DNA of 64,000 nt from Gammaproteobacteria bacterium (GCA_012103455.1 WLWT01000002.1:992001-1056000); one strand, 5' to 3'; positions 25,893 through 35,303 are shown, counted from the stretch's first letter. Notes: generated by a model not told the origin, from the sequence alone. Numbers and translations: made by a program.

Positions 25893-25946
25893 ACCTAACA
25901 AATAAGGCTAGGTCGCGCGTAGCCGCGACCTGCTCCGGTGTTGGAC
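25893..25946 (+). repeat. attC-like recombination site 3
   Basis: ACCTAAC at the left and GTTGGAC at the right both match the attC consensus exactly. AGGTCGCG and CGCGACCT form a strong internal stem. It closes the toxin-antitoxin cassette whose other boundary is attC-like site 2. Bases 25947-26176 hold nothing recognisable. Confidence 0.6.
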
Positions 25947-26176
25947 AAGCCCGGGGTTAGGGCAGCCTTAGTGTATGGTAATTAGTTCGAGGTGTTCGGC
26001 GGCAGGCGGGGGTTGGCGGAATTCGGGCTTTGTTGAAGCCGAGCGGTAGCCTGAGCCAGCCCGGCCAAACTTGGAGGATGCCATAGCCCAAGACCCACCC
26101 TCCCTATAGTGAGTGTGGCGGCGCAATCCAATCGCCTGCGCCGCAAGGCTAGCGTTTCAGGCAGCCATGCCGTGAC

Positions 26177-27190
26177 TCACCCCCCCGGTAGTGGCGGTCC
26201 GAGTGGCGAGATAAACGCCCTGTTTGGTATGAACGACCCACCTCGCATGGGAGAACCGCAGTGCGGGCAGTGAAAAGGTCTAGCCGTTTTGGGTGACACC
26301 GGCGCCGGTGCGATGTGCCGTACCCACTGCACGAGCCGCCATAATGGCTTGGCGTTGCCATGAAGCAAACCGTAGTTGCGCACCGGCGGTATGCGCTTGG
26401 GCAGGAGGTGCATGGCGATACGCCACAGGCACTCGACTAAGGGCCAGGTCAGGCGCTCCTATTTGCGGGTCTTGGCGTGGCGATAAGGAAAAGTAACGGT
26501 GCGCTGAGCGCGTTCGAACCGAACCATATCGCCCTCGCCAATCACAGCGCGGTAGAGAGAGCGGGATAGATATTTCAGTGCGGGTAAACCGTTGCCAACC
26601 GATTGACAGTGCCCCCCCCCTTCTTGGGCAACGATTTAGGCAGCGTGAGCCCGCTGTTGCACCACTCATCAAGACACTTCGCCCGCAACACCTTGGCCAG
26701 GGCGAAGCCATTGAACAGATAATCGCGCTCATCCAGCGCGCGCCACAGGCAAGGCTGACCTGACTGACGCGGCACACCCCCACCCGGTATGAGGACCGGT
26801 AGATGGGGAGGGTCAGTCACTCGGCGCGAGTGAGTGGGCAGTACGGCACAAAAGCCGCTATCGGCGTTGAGTGGTGGAGGATTGATTCCGAAGGTCTTGA
26901 GGGGTTGAGCGACAGCGGCGAACAGGCCAGCCTAGACGCGCTTAGGTTCGCGGTAGGCCAAGGCGCGTAGCGCCGCGGGCAGGGTAACAGTGGCCATGAA
27001 GTCAGGGACCGGCCAGCGCTTGGCCCGCTGGCGCTCCAGCCCGTCCGGGGCGCTGGCGTGTTGGCACCGGGGACAACTACGGTGACCACACGAACGCCTT
27101 CGAGAGTGTTGATGAGCCCAATGGGTGCAATCCATCGAAGTCGCCCCCACGGCACCCGTGCGACCAAGAGCGATAGCCTGTAGGCCGTGG
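26177..27190 (-). pseudogene. Second IS91-family transposase remnant
   Basis: Minus-strand blocks in several frames read CGHRSCPRCQHA, DFMATVTLPAALRALAYR, HSRR with VLIPGGG, GEGDMVRFERAQRTVTFPYR and HLLPKRIPPVRNYGLLHGNA. This is the IS91 transposase order from zinc ribbon to C-terminus. Stops and frameshifts separate the blocks. It differs clearly from the plus-strand copy at 23590, so it is a second insertion, not a duplicate. Confidence 0.75.
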
Positions 27191-27329
27191 CGTTGATGAG
27201 CGGTGAGCGGGGGCCGGCGTGTTTAATCAACTCAGCCATCCCGCTGCGCACCAACTCAGCCAATCGAGGTGAGGCATTGATGCCGAGCCCGCCTCACCCC
27301 ATAGGGTGCGCAATGTTGATGCAAACCGG

Positions 27330-28229
27330 CCAACCAGGGCCTCCGGCATTGCCTGGGCATCGCCCGCGCTTTTCTCGGTCATAGGCACATAGCGAGCGGT
27401 GGTCTTAGGACAGGCGTGCCCCCGTTGATGCTCAATAGCACTGAGTGTGAGTCCCGCCTCCAACATAGGTGGGGCGTCGCTATGACGAAGGGAATGAATC
27501 GAGACGCGCTTTAGGACCCGTGCATCAGCAACGCCCTGCTGAAAGCCCTTTTGCCCGTTGGCGCGGTCCAATGAGCCGGGGGCCGAGGCCCCGTCACGGC
27601 GAGGGAACACCCCTCGTGGATGGCGATGAGGGCACCACAGCTTGCGCAGAACCGGCAACGTCATTGACGGCAAAAGCACAAAGCGAGCTTGATGGCCCTT
27701 GGAGGTGCGGATAGGTACCTGCCCGCGCTCACGGTCGATGTCGGCGCACCCAAGGCGCCGTGTGTCACCCCGGCGCAGACCCAACGTATCCGTGACGAAC
27801 CCCAAGCACTGAAGGTCAAACCGGCGAGTGATGTGGAGAATGTGGGCACGCTCATTTGGCGTCAGGCTATCGGGTAGGCGCTGGGTCTTGGGCGCCTTAG
27901 CGAAATCGAGCCCGGGCCATGATTGAGCGAGGACTTCTGCGTAGAGAAAGCGAATACCGTGACGGTCAATCTTCATGGGGGCCCAGGCAGGCGTTTGGAG
28001 CAGGCAGTCGACAGGGGGGTCGAGCTTCTGCCTTGGTGACATCGCCCGGGCAGCGCTTGAGGTGTTCGCCCAGGCGGCGCACGCCTGTGGCATAGCCCGC
28101 AATGGTTTTACGGGCATGGCCTTTGAGTTTTAGGGCGCGTAGGCGTTTCTGGTATAACGCCTCAAAGCCGGACTTCTCGTGTGCTTGCCTGAGGCGGGTT
28201 CCCAATGACACACGCCGAATTGCGGGCAC
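27330..28229 (-). pseudogene. Tyrosine recombinase next to IS91 remnant
   Basis: From 28229 the frame gives an N-terminal SAM-like domain (ALKLKGHARKTIAGYATGVR). After a frameshift near 27990 it continues with TDTLGLRRGD, SIHSLRHSDAP, GHACPKTTARYVPMTE, which carry the catalytic Arg, His-x-x-Arg and Tyr. Such integrases commonly accompany IS91-type transposases, and here the two are head to tail on one strand. The first arginine context and the SLRHS motif remain, but the frameshift should inactivate it. Confidence 0.75.
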
Positions 28230-28414
28230 GGGGAAGTCTCCGCTTCATCTAAACCATGAGTAAAAGCCAATGGCTTCAAGCTGCCGCGTAGCGGCTTCGT
28301 CCAACATCCAATCAGGCGAAAAAATCACCGTCAACTATAACGGTGAACCGGATATCCTTGATGACCCGGGATTCAAAGTGCTGGATTGACGGACTACTCT
28401 GATTATTAGGCGTA

Positions 28415-29608
28415 TCAGCCCAGAACCGCTTGTGCTTGCGCCATGCGCGCGGCGATGTCGATGCCTTGTGGGCATACGGCTGCGGCGGCGGCTAATTGCT
28501 CGGCACTGTATTGGCGCGCCTTCGCCGGCAAAGCGCCATAGAGTTCTTTGGCCCGATCCGATTTACCGTCGTAACATTCGTGATACATGAGAAAGCGTAG
28601 CGAATCAGCAATGGCCACGTCGCCGCCTGCGGTTTTTTCACAGAGGTGGGAACATCCATTACACGCATACTGCGCCGTCAGTGCGGCCAGGCGGTTCAGT
28701 TGATGAGATTCTTGCGCCGTTAGATTGCGCTGCGTTTTAGCCGCGCTGACGTTTTCCCGTACTCGTTGGACACTATCCATCTCCGAGACCACCGAGCTGA
28801 TGCGTTCATCGGCCCAAATGGATTTGAGTTTGGCCTGACCCAAGGTGAAATTCTCGGAGCGGAATTGCACCACCGATTCTAGGGACGCAGGTACCGATCC
28901 CATGCTCTTCATGGCGAGTAAACCGATGCCTGCTTTGTGGCACGCATCGATAGCTTTGTTCAGAGCCAGGTCGCCATAGCGCCTGAAGTTATAGCGGAAC
29001 AAGATGACGTCTATACCGCCCACCTTGGCGGCTTTGTTGAGCAATTCCGCCACATTGCCGTCATGGCAGGAAAAGCCGAAGAAGCGGGTCTTGCCGGATT
29101 GGCGAAAACGGTTGCCGGCAGCCAAGAATGCCTTGCCCAACCTATCTTCATCGTTGATGCCGTGCATCAAGAAGATATCCAGGTAGTCGGTTTTTAATTC
29201 TGTTAGCGCTTCATCCAACGCCTTGGCAAGCCCCTTGGGTGAACCGCTGCCGGACTTGGATGTGAGCCACATAGTTTGGCGGGCTTTGGTCTGCTCCAGG
29301 AAGTTGGCGATGGCTGAGTGTGAGGCGCCCCAGCCGTAGGAAAGAGCGGTGTCGAACCAACTGATACCGCTCTTTAAGCACCGGTGCATCACTTTGTCGT
29401 AGACCGGATCCAACCGTTGCGAGGTGCCTAGATGCAAGATGGGGACTTGCTCACCCGTGGCTCCCAGGGGGCGGTGCGGCATCGGCCCCGAGCCGGCTGC
29501 CGGTGTCAACGTAGCTGTAGCGCCGAAGGTGGAGTGAGTGGCGGCCAGTGCTGAGGCCGAGGCGGCACTTTGCAAAAACAAGCGGCGGTTCGTTGTTTTC
29601 TGGCCCAT
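28415..29608 (-). CDS. Tat-exported aldo/keto reductase with C-terminal Cys cluster
   Basis: The 397-residue protein starts with a twin-arginine signal (NRRLFLQSAASASALAA) and has an aldo/keto reductase barrel with the catalytic tetrad visible as FDTALSYGW (Asp, Tyr), WLTSKSG (Lys) and FLMHGI (His). After the barrel, CNGCSHLCE and CPQGIDI suggest a bound Fe-S cluster. An exported reductase with an Fe-S centre is unusual, since NADPH is absent outside the cytoplasm; electrons could come from the ferredoxin-type protein encoded just upstream. The gene is last in a four-gene minus-strand group. Confidence 0.8.
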   Translation of the reverse strand: MGQKTTNRRLFLQSAASASALAATHSTFGATATLTPAAGSGPMPHRPLGATGEQVPILHLGTSQRLDPVYDKVMHRCLKSGISWFDTALSYGWGASHSAIANFLEQTKARQTMWLTSKSGSGSPKGLAKALDEALTELKTDYLDIFLMHGINDEDRLGKAFLAAGNRFRQSGKTRFFGFSCHDGNVAELLNKAAKVGGIDVILFRYNFRRYGDLALNKAIDACHKAGIGLLAMKSMGSVPASLESVVQFRSENFTLGQAKLKSIWADERISSVVSEMDSVQRVRENVSAAKTQRNLTAQESHQLNRLAALTAQYACNGCSHLCEKTAGGDVAIADSLRFLMYHECYDGKSDRAKELYGALPAKARQYSAEQLAAAAAVCPQGIDIAARMAQAQAVLG

Positions 29609-29663
29609 GGCTTCATCTCCAGTCGTATTAAATAACCCCGAAAGTTTTAACTAAAGGGGGGAG

Positions 29664-31328
29664 CTAAACAGGTTTGAGCGGCGTGCGCGAGCGCAGTAGA
29701 AGCTTGCGCTCCTGCGAGCGGCTTTCTCCAACGGCGGTAACATATACAGCCGGTTGGTCTTGCACGGGGCATTCTGCGTGACAGATCCCGCAGCCAATGC
29801 ACAAGTCCGGCACGATAAACGGTTTGTTCAATACCACCCTATTGCCGAACACGTCTTTGACTTCTTCGTCATAGGTCTGAATGGCTTTAGGGGCCACCGG
29901 ACAGACTTCTTCACAGACCACGCACGGGACTTGATTGGCCCACGGCAGACACCGGGAGGTATTGATAAAAGCCGTGCCTAGGCGCACCGGTCCTTTCTCC
30001 GCGAATTCGCCCTCACCCAGTTTTTCCGCCACCGAGATATGGCGAATAGCACCGGTGGGGCACACATCGGAGCACAGATTGCACTTCAACTGACAGTGGG
30101 CGATGTTGAAATTCATCACCGGCGTCCACAGCGCTTCTATGCCGCCTTCGGCCAGCGTCGCTGGTTGCAGCACGTTGGTGGGGCAGGCATTGATGCATTG
30201 CTCGCATTTGATGCACCGCTCGAGGAATTCATTTTCTGCCACGGAACCTGGTGGTCTGATCATGAGCGGCGAGAAATTCTCGTCATTGACCCGGCCGTTA
30301 TTGCGCAGCATGGGCACGGCGAGCAGGCCGGCGACACCGGCGAAAGCCACTTGCCGGCGGCTGATATCGGGCGCTGGCACCACTTGCGCAGCATCCTGGC
30401 GGCGCATGGTGAATTCGAGGGCATTCTCCGGACAATCGTCAACGCAGTTCATGCAAGAAAAACATTCCGCCTGGCGCAATTGCCCTTGGGGCTCGCTGGC
30501 CCCTTCGCAGCGCAGTAAACACAGATTGCAATCGGTGCATTTCTCCACGATACGGTTGATGCGGAACACACTTTTTTGCGCCAGCACGCCGAGCAGCGCG
30601 CCTAGCGGGCAGACGAAGCGGCAAAAAAAGCGCGGGATCCAAAGATTCATCGCCACGAAGAAAAGAAAAATAAGCGCTATCCAAAACGAGCCTACGAAGA
30701 TACGGGCTTCGGTTCCAGGCGCGAACTTGAGCGCATCTAGCGTTGCACCGGGGCTCACAGCGCCAACGGCGTCCTCGGCCCGTGCGGCCAGCAGATCGGT
30801 GGCCGGCGAGATGAACGTGGCCACGGCCCGGTACATGATGACGATGGGATCCAACAATCCGATCTGCAACGCGCCCATGGCCGCCATGATCAGGAACACG
30901 ATGAGGATTGAATACTTCAAGTATTGCAGTGGCGAGTAGCGGTTATCGTCGATGCGCTGTGAGTTGGTGCGCACATCGAACAGCCAGCGCACGAATTGGT
31001 GCAATGTGCCGTAAGGGCAAGCCCAGTTACAGAACACCCGTCCGAATAAGAATGTGATGGCGACCAGCAGCAGCGCCCAGCCGAGGAAGCGGTAGATGTA
31101 GCCGGTGGACAGGACGGTGGAGAGCGTCACCAGCGGATTGATTTCGAGCAGGCGCGACACCGGGTAACCTTCCAACCGTGTCGTCCACGTGGCCCATACC
31201 GCCAATATGAACAACACGAAGAACAGGATCTGCGAGGCGATCCGCACGCGGCCCAGGCGCAAGCCCCCGGTCTTCGCTGCATACGCTTGGCCGCGCTCCT
31301 TGATAAGGTCGTCCAATGGGCCGCTCAT
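29664..31328 (-). CDS. NapH/NapG-like polyferredoxin membrane protein
   Basis: Start ATG 31328 overlaps the preceding stop (ATGA) and has an AGGGGA site. The protein (about 554 residues) has four or more membrane helices with the CNWACPYG and CRFVCPLG motifs of NapH/CcoG-like proteins. Cysteine motifs follow: CTDCNLCLLRC and CFSCMNCVDDCP. A twin-arginine stretch (SRRQVAFAGVAG) then precedes a NapG-like domain with CIKCEQCINACP, CNLCSDVCP, CVVCEEVCP and CIGCGICHAECP. The layout looks like NapH fused to NapG. It should move electrons from the quinone pool to the exterior face. Confidence 0.85.
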   Translation of the reverse strand: MSGPLDDLIKERGQAYAAKTGGLRLGRVRIASQILFFVLFILAVWATWTTRLEGYPVSRLLEINPLVTLSTVLSTGYIYRFLGWALLLVAITFLFGRVFCNWACPYGTLHQFVRWLFDVRTNSQRIDDNRYSPLQYLKYSILIVFLIMAAMGALQIGLLDPIVIMYRAVATFISPATDLLAARAEDAVGAVSPGATLDALKFAPGTEARIFVGSFWIALIFLFFVAMNLWIPRFFCRFVCPLGALLGVLAQKSVFRINRIVEKCTDCNLCLLRCEGASEPQGQLRQAECFSCMNCVDDCPENALEFTMRRQDAAQVVPAPDISRRQVAFAGVAGLLAVPMLRNNGRVNDENFSPLMIRPPGSVAENEFLERCIKCEQCINACPTNVLQPATLAEGGIEALWTPVMNFNIAHCQLKCNLCSDVCPTGAIRHISVAEKLGEGEFAEKGPVRLGTAFINTSRCLPWANQVPCVVCEEVCPVAPKAIQTYDEEVKDVFGNRVVLNKPFIVPDLCIGCGICHAECPVQDQPAVYVTAVGESRSQERKLLLRSRTPLKPV

Positions 31329-32386
31329 GCGATTTCCCCTGTACTGATCTGCGCGGAGCCGAGTTCCTTTATGCGTCCGCGGTAATCCATCAGGCCACTG
31401 CCTTTGTGTTCCGCCTGCACCAGATACTCCAGTTCGCCGCGGCGCTCTAGCAGATGTTCGAACGCCCACGCGTCCATGGCCACCGGATCGGTGCCGGCGA
31501 GGATGACGTGGGTGTCTTTGACGTTCGACGGATCACCACCGGTGGGGCCGTTTTCCATCAGCACATGGGTGCCGTCCAGGATAGTCAGGGTGGGGCGGAT
31601 CATGATGGATAGATCCGACACGATTTCGTGGATGTCCTGGTGGAACTGATTGCGCCGCCCGCCCAGTAGTCCGTACCAGTTCTTGATGCCAAGGGAGGCA
31701 TGGCACAAGTTGTGGTCTTTGACGGGGGCGATGCCGATGACTTTATCGACGCCGCGAAATGGGCGTTTGAAGAAAGCCCAGTTCTCGATCAAGGTGGCGC
31801 CGGGTGTGTGCAGAATGTCAAAAGCGTTGCTGTCCGGCAGGTACACCTGGCCGCCCGCCCGCTCCGTGGCCAGGCGAATGCCGCTTTTGGCGAAGCAATC
31901 GGCGGGTGATTCGATGGGGTTGTCACACACGCGGACCTCGGCGGCCCTGGCATCGACCAACACGATCTGCAGCAGCGTCTCTATCAGCGCCGGGTTGGTG
32001 GTGGCGCCCAGGTTTGGCGAGCGATCGAAAGCGACATTGGGTTTGACCAGTACCGTATCGCCAGGCTGGATGAAATGAGTGATACCGCCAACGGCGTCTA
32101 GCGCTTTTAACATGCGCTCGTGTACGCCGCCGCCGCGGCCAAGCCCCACATCGCCCGCGCCTATCCGCTTGGCCACGCGGAAATCCGGCAGCGCGAACGG
32201 CTGCGCTACCGGTTGGCTGCGAAGCCCGGAGTCGTCGCGGCGCGAAAGCGGCGCACTTTCCGGCGCGAGTGCGAGGTAAGCGCCCGCCGCCGTCAAGGCG
32301 CCCATGGCGCTTGTACGCCGCAACAGTTGCCGCCGGCTTAGGCGCTGGGGTTTATAGTCCCGATAAGTGGGTGGGCGCTTACTCAT
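31325..32386 (-). CDS. DUF362 domain protein with Tat-like signal
   Basis: The 353-residue protein has an N-terminal RLSRRQLLRR twin-arginine motif plus hydrophobic stretch, then a DUF362 domain (GDTVLVKPNVAFDRSPN; GVDKVIGIAPVKDHNLC; GTDPVAMDAWAFEHLL). DUF362 often occurs beside ferredoxins, but its reaction is unknown. It overlaps the downstream ferredoxin gene by four bases and the upstream DUF6599 gene by eight, so the module is translationally coupled. It is predicted to be outside the cytoplasmic membrane. Confidence 0.8.
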   Translation of the reverse strand: MSKRPPTYRDYKPQRLSRRQLLRRTSAMGALTAAGAYLALAPESAPLSRRDDSGLRSQPVAQPFALPDFRVAKRIGAGDVGLGRGGGVHERMLKALDAVGGITHFIQPGDTVLVKPNVAFDRSPNLGATTNPALIETLLQIVLVDARAAEVRVCDNPIESPADCFAKSGIRLATERAGGQVYLPDSNAFDILHTPGATLIENWAFFKRPFRGVDKVIGIAPVKDHNLCHASLGIKNWYGLLGGRRNQFHQDIHEIVSDLSIMIRPTLTILDGTHVLMENGPTGGDPSNVKDTHVILAGTDPVAMDAWAFEHLLERRGELEYLVQAEHKGSGLMDYRGRIKELGSAQISTGEIA

Positions 32387-33494
32387 CAGCTAACGCCTGG
32401 CGCAGTTTGCCGTGGGCCGTACGGGCACTGCCGCTGTCTGGCGCATTGTCTACGCCGAATAGGTAGCGGCCACGCTGTTCCAGGCTGTGAATGGTGGCTA
32501 AGAAGTTGTGCTTGAGGATGGCGCGGGCAGGGCTCTGTTGCAGCACTTCGTAGTCGTAACTCTGTTCTTCCAATAGGGCCTGGAAGAGGATGCGGGCCTC
32601 ATCTTCCGAGGCTGCGGTATGCAAGAACGCACGCGCCTTGCCGTCAAGCGCGGCAAACCAGAAATCCTTGGCGAAATCGAACTGGAACACGTTAGCCGAC
32701 TCGAAGGTCAACGCCGTCTCCGCGATCCCCAGCGCTTCGCGCAGCAGCATCACTTCGGCGGGTGTTTGTGGGGCCGGTGCTGGCTTGACGGCGGCCATGG
32801 CTTTGGGTCCGCCGACCAGGGTGGCCAGCGCATCGACTAGCGCCAAGGATTTATCGCGCACTAATTCACCGCCCCGATCGGCGGCGGCGCGGAAAAAATA
32901 TTGTCCTTTGCGGCCAATGACCCCAACGGTGGTGAGGAAATAGCTAGTCCCGGCTTTTTCCTCCACTGCCCGCTGCGCCGGTTTGTGCTGCGAGAAGATG
33001 CCGAGTGAGCCGCCCAAGTTGCCTTGATCATAGAGTTCGATGCTGAGTTCGGTGCCATCCGGTGCCTTGATGACGGCGTAATGCAGCGCTTCGAATCCTT
33101 GTTTGATGAATTTCTCCGCCTCGCCGTTGATCTTTTCGTAGAGGTTGGAGGCATCGAAGCTGCGCACGCGCCCCGCCAGCGACCAGCCGTCGTTGAGCAG
33201 CGTAGGCGGGAAGGGGGCTATGTTCGGGGTGGCGGCGACGGCGATGGATTGACCCGGTTCAACCCAAGGTTTGAGGGGTTGGTTATAGAGTTGGATCTTG
33301 GGTCCGTCCCGGCTCAACAACTCTGGCGCTAGATCGCGCATGGCGGGATCATAAGCATCGCGCTGCGCCGCCACCCAGACGGCGACACCCACCAAGGCTA
33401 TGGCGATAATGAGCGAAGCGGCGTTCTCGCCCAGGGAGACCTGCTTACGCAGCAGGCGGTGACGCCGTTTGTTGAAGATGTCCTGCCGGGCCAT
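32379..33494 (-). CDS. DUF6599-like membrane-anchored protein
   Basis: I prefer ATG 33494 because GGGGA lies upstream and the longer 33542 start lacks one. The protein has one membrane helix near the N-terminus (AASLIIAIALVGVAVWVAA) and an extracytoplasmic domain with WSLAGRVRSFDASNLYEKIN, the DUF6599 signature, in two related halves. It is the first gene of the redox module. Its function is unknown. Confidence 0.65.
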   Translation of the reverse strand: MARQDIFNKRRHRLLRKQVSLGENAASLIIAIALVGVAVWVAAQRDAYDPAMRDLAPELLSRDGPKIQLYNQPLKPWVEPGQSIAVAATPNIAPFPPTLLNDGWSLAGRVRSFDASNLYEKINGEAEKFIKQGFEALHYAVIKAPDGTELSIELYDQGNLGGSLGIFSQHKPAQRAVEEKAGTSYFLTTVGVIGRKGQYFFRAAADRGGELVRDKSLALVDALATLVGGPKAMAAVKPAPAPQTPAEVMLLREALGIAETALTFESANVFQFDFAKDFWFAALDGKARAFLHTAASEDEARILFQALLEEQSYDYEVLQQSPARAILKHNFLATIHSLEQRGRYLFGVDNAPDSGSARTAHGKLRQALADE

Positions 33495-33619
33495 GGCGGT
33501 GTGTCCCCATAGTTGGATAGGGTTGGGGAGCAGTGCAGACATTTTAGACCGAACTCAACCCGGATTGTTGCATGAACCGCGTGTCACGTTCCCGCAACGT
33601 TCTCATAGAAGGTATCCCG

Positions 33620-34639
33620 ATGACCGCTTGGCAACAGAATTATCCCCGCGCCGACTTAGCCCATTTGCCCACGCCTCTGGAGCCCATGCCGCGTCTGCGC
33701 CAGGCGCTAGGGGCGAGGGCGCCGCTCTACGTGAAGCGCGACGACTGTACTGGCCTGGCCACCGGTGGCAACAAGGTCCGGCAGTTGGAGTTCTATCTGG
33801 GTGAGGCGCTGGCCCAGGGCGCCGACCGCCTATTGATTACCGGGGCGGTGCAGTCGAATTATGTGCGCACGGCGGCGGGGGCGGCGGCCAAGCTGGGACT
33901 TGCATGCACGGTGCAGATCGAGGAGCGGGTCAAGGAGGTGGATGCGCTGTACCGCGAATCGGGCAATGTGTTGCTGGAGCAGTTGTTGGGCGCTGATATT
34001 CATTACTTTCCGGAGGGTGAAGATGAAGTCGGGGCCGATGCGTCTATTGAGGCGCTGGCGGCGGCGGCGCGGGCGGCGGGCGAGCGGCCTTACGTTATTC
34101 ATCTGTCGGAATCACCGAGACCGCTAGGGGCGCTCGGTTATGTGGTGGCGGCGGCGGAGTTGATGGCGCAGGCCGCGGCCATGGATATGGATGTCGGCAC
34201 TGTGGTGCTGGCCAGCGGTAGCGCGGTTACCCATGCCGGTATGTTGGTGGGCCTTCGGGCACTGGGTCATGACGGCATCAGGGTTGAAGGCGGATGCGTG
34301 CGCCGCGCCGCCGAGCTACAAGCACCGCGGGTGTTAAGAGTGGTCCGGCAAGTGGAGAAACTCATCGGCGCTGAAGGCGTGGTCAGTGACGATGATGTGC
34401 ACGTCAACGACACCGTGTTGGGCGGCGGATACGGCAAGATACATGCCTCCACCCGGGAAGCGATGACGATGGGGGCTCGGCTGGAGGGGCTGTTGTTGGA
34501 TCCGGTGTACTCGGCTAAGGCGCTAGCGGCGGCGATAGCATGGATTCGTGAACACGATCCGCGAAGAGCGGTTGTGTTCGTTCATACAGGTGGTCTTCCG
34601 TCGTTGTTTGCTTATGGGCGGAAAATCTTCGGCGAGTGA
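33620..34639 (+). CDS. PLP-dependent D-cysteine desulfhydrase/cysteate lyase family
   Basis: From ATG 33620 the 339-residue protein shows the ACC-deaminase/D-cysteine desulfhydrase pattern: LYVKRDDCTGLATGGNKVRQ with PLP lysine K52, then GAVQSNYVRTAAGAA, and a C-terminal VFVHTGGLPSLFAYG. Enzymes of this family release sulfide or sulfite from D-cysteine or L-cysteate. The two cannot be told apart here; a marine lifestyle would fit either. The gene is divergent from the redox module and shares its 126-bp spacer. Confidence 0.85.
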   Translation: MTAWQQNYPRADLAHLPTPLEPMPRLRQALGARAPLYVKRDDCTGLATGGNKVRQLEFYLGEALAQGADRLLITGAVQSNYVRTAAGAAAKLGLACTVQIEERVKEVDALYRESGNVLLEQLLGADIHYFPEGEDEVGADASIEALAAAARAAGERPYVIHLSESPRPLGALGYVVAAAELMAQAAAMDMDVGTVVLASGSAVTHAGMLVGLRALGHDGIRVEGGCVRRAAELQAPRVLRVVRQVEKLIGAEGVVSDDDVHVNDTVLGGGYGKIHASTREAMTMGARLEGLLLDPVYSAKALAAAIAWIREHDPRRAVVFVHTGGLPSLFAYGRKIFGE

Positions 34640-34642
34640 AAA

Positions 34643-35155
34643 TCAATGCTCGGTTATGGCAAGATTGACCTGCTTTTGGCACCGTTCAAGGAGAAACCGC
34701 CAGGGCGCGGGTTCAGAGTTCTGTGTGTGCGTCTGTAAAGCTTCAAGATCTCGAATCTCGCGTAGATAAGCGTCAAGACTGGGCGTATCGTCTAGGTCAA
34801 AGCGCAGCTCTATGTCTAGCCAGCGCCCAAAATATGCATTCCATGAGCGATATAGGTCGTCATAATCCCTTGTATAGTCGGCGACTGGAACAACGTTCAG
34901 GACCAAGGCGGCAGCCATTGACGCAAATGCGAGAACAGCGGCTGTTGTGGGGCTGACTGAGACAGGTGCCCCCTGGAAAGTAAGAAGCGATGCCGTGAAG
35001 CTCGCTCCTGCAAGAAGAACGACAGAGGCGCGAATAGTTCTATCTAGCAAGCGGTACCGCCAGGCCATCACCTGGTGGTACCGCCGTGATAAATCGGCTC
35101 GATAACGTCCATCGTAGAGCCGTTCTTCGATTCGATCAGCTTGTGAATCGTCCAT
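34643..35155 (-). CDS. SLATT-like two-helix membrane protein
   Basis: The 170-residue protein has an N-terminal charged helix (ADRIEERLYDGRYRADLSRR), two membrane helices (about 43-62 and 69-90) and a C-terminal helical part with repeated Asp and Arg (YTRDYDDLYRSWNAYFGRW). This matches my picture of SLATT-domain proteins, predicted pore-forming effectors in nucleotide-dependent conflict systems. Its start overlaps an upstream small open frame by 20 bases. No nucleotide-cyclase partner is adjacent. Confidence 0.6.
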   Translation of the reverse strand: MDDSQADRIEERLYDGRYRADLSRRYHQVMAWRYRLLDRTIRASVVLLAGASFTASLLTFQGAPVSVSPTTAAVLAFASMAAALVLNVVPVADYTRDYDDLYRSWNAYFGRWLDIELRFDLDDTPSLDAYLREIRDLEALQTHTQNSEPAPWRFLLERCQKQVNLAITEH

Positions 35156-35303
35156 TCTCCCGCCTCGGACGTGGCTTGGGTTTATATGGAGGTTTGGGCT
35201 GTGGAGGATAGTAAGGAGCTACGGAGAATATAGTCATGGACAATGGCCTCCTATTTGTTATCTCAACTGGAATATCAAGCGGCTCCTCAGGCGAGTCTAT
35301 CAC
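35136..35303 (-). CDS. Small proline-rich open frame overlapping the SLATT-like gene
   Basis: A minus-strand frame from GTG 35303 to TGA 35136 encodes about 55 residues: acidic first (VIDSPEEPLDIPVEITN), then FSVAPYYPPQPKPPYKPKP and a basic end. The frame is open back to about 35394 without a better start. Composition is protein-like, and an internal ATG has an AGGAGG site. It may be the 3' end of a gene whose start is lost. In the rest of 35304-35551 other short frames exist (one Gly/Ala-rich on the plus strand, ending at 35554), none convincing. Confidence 0.35.
   Translation of the reverse strand: MIDSPEEPLDIPVEITNRRPLSMTIFSVAPYYPPQPKPPYKPKPRPRRENGRFTS

Noticed and set aside
28300..28389. 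Short frame reading SGEKITVNYNGEPDILDD, like the end of a SET domain
   Set aside because: Only about 29 codons, no upstream part and no second motif; it could be chance.
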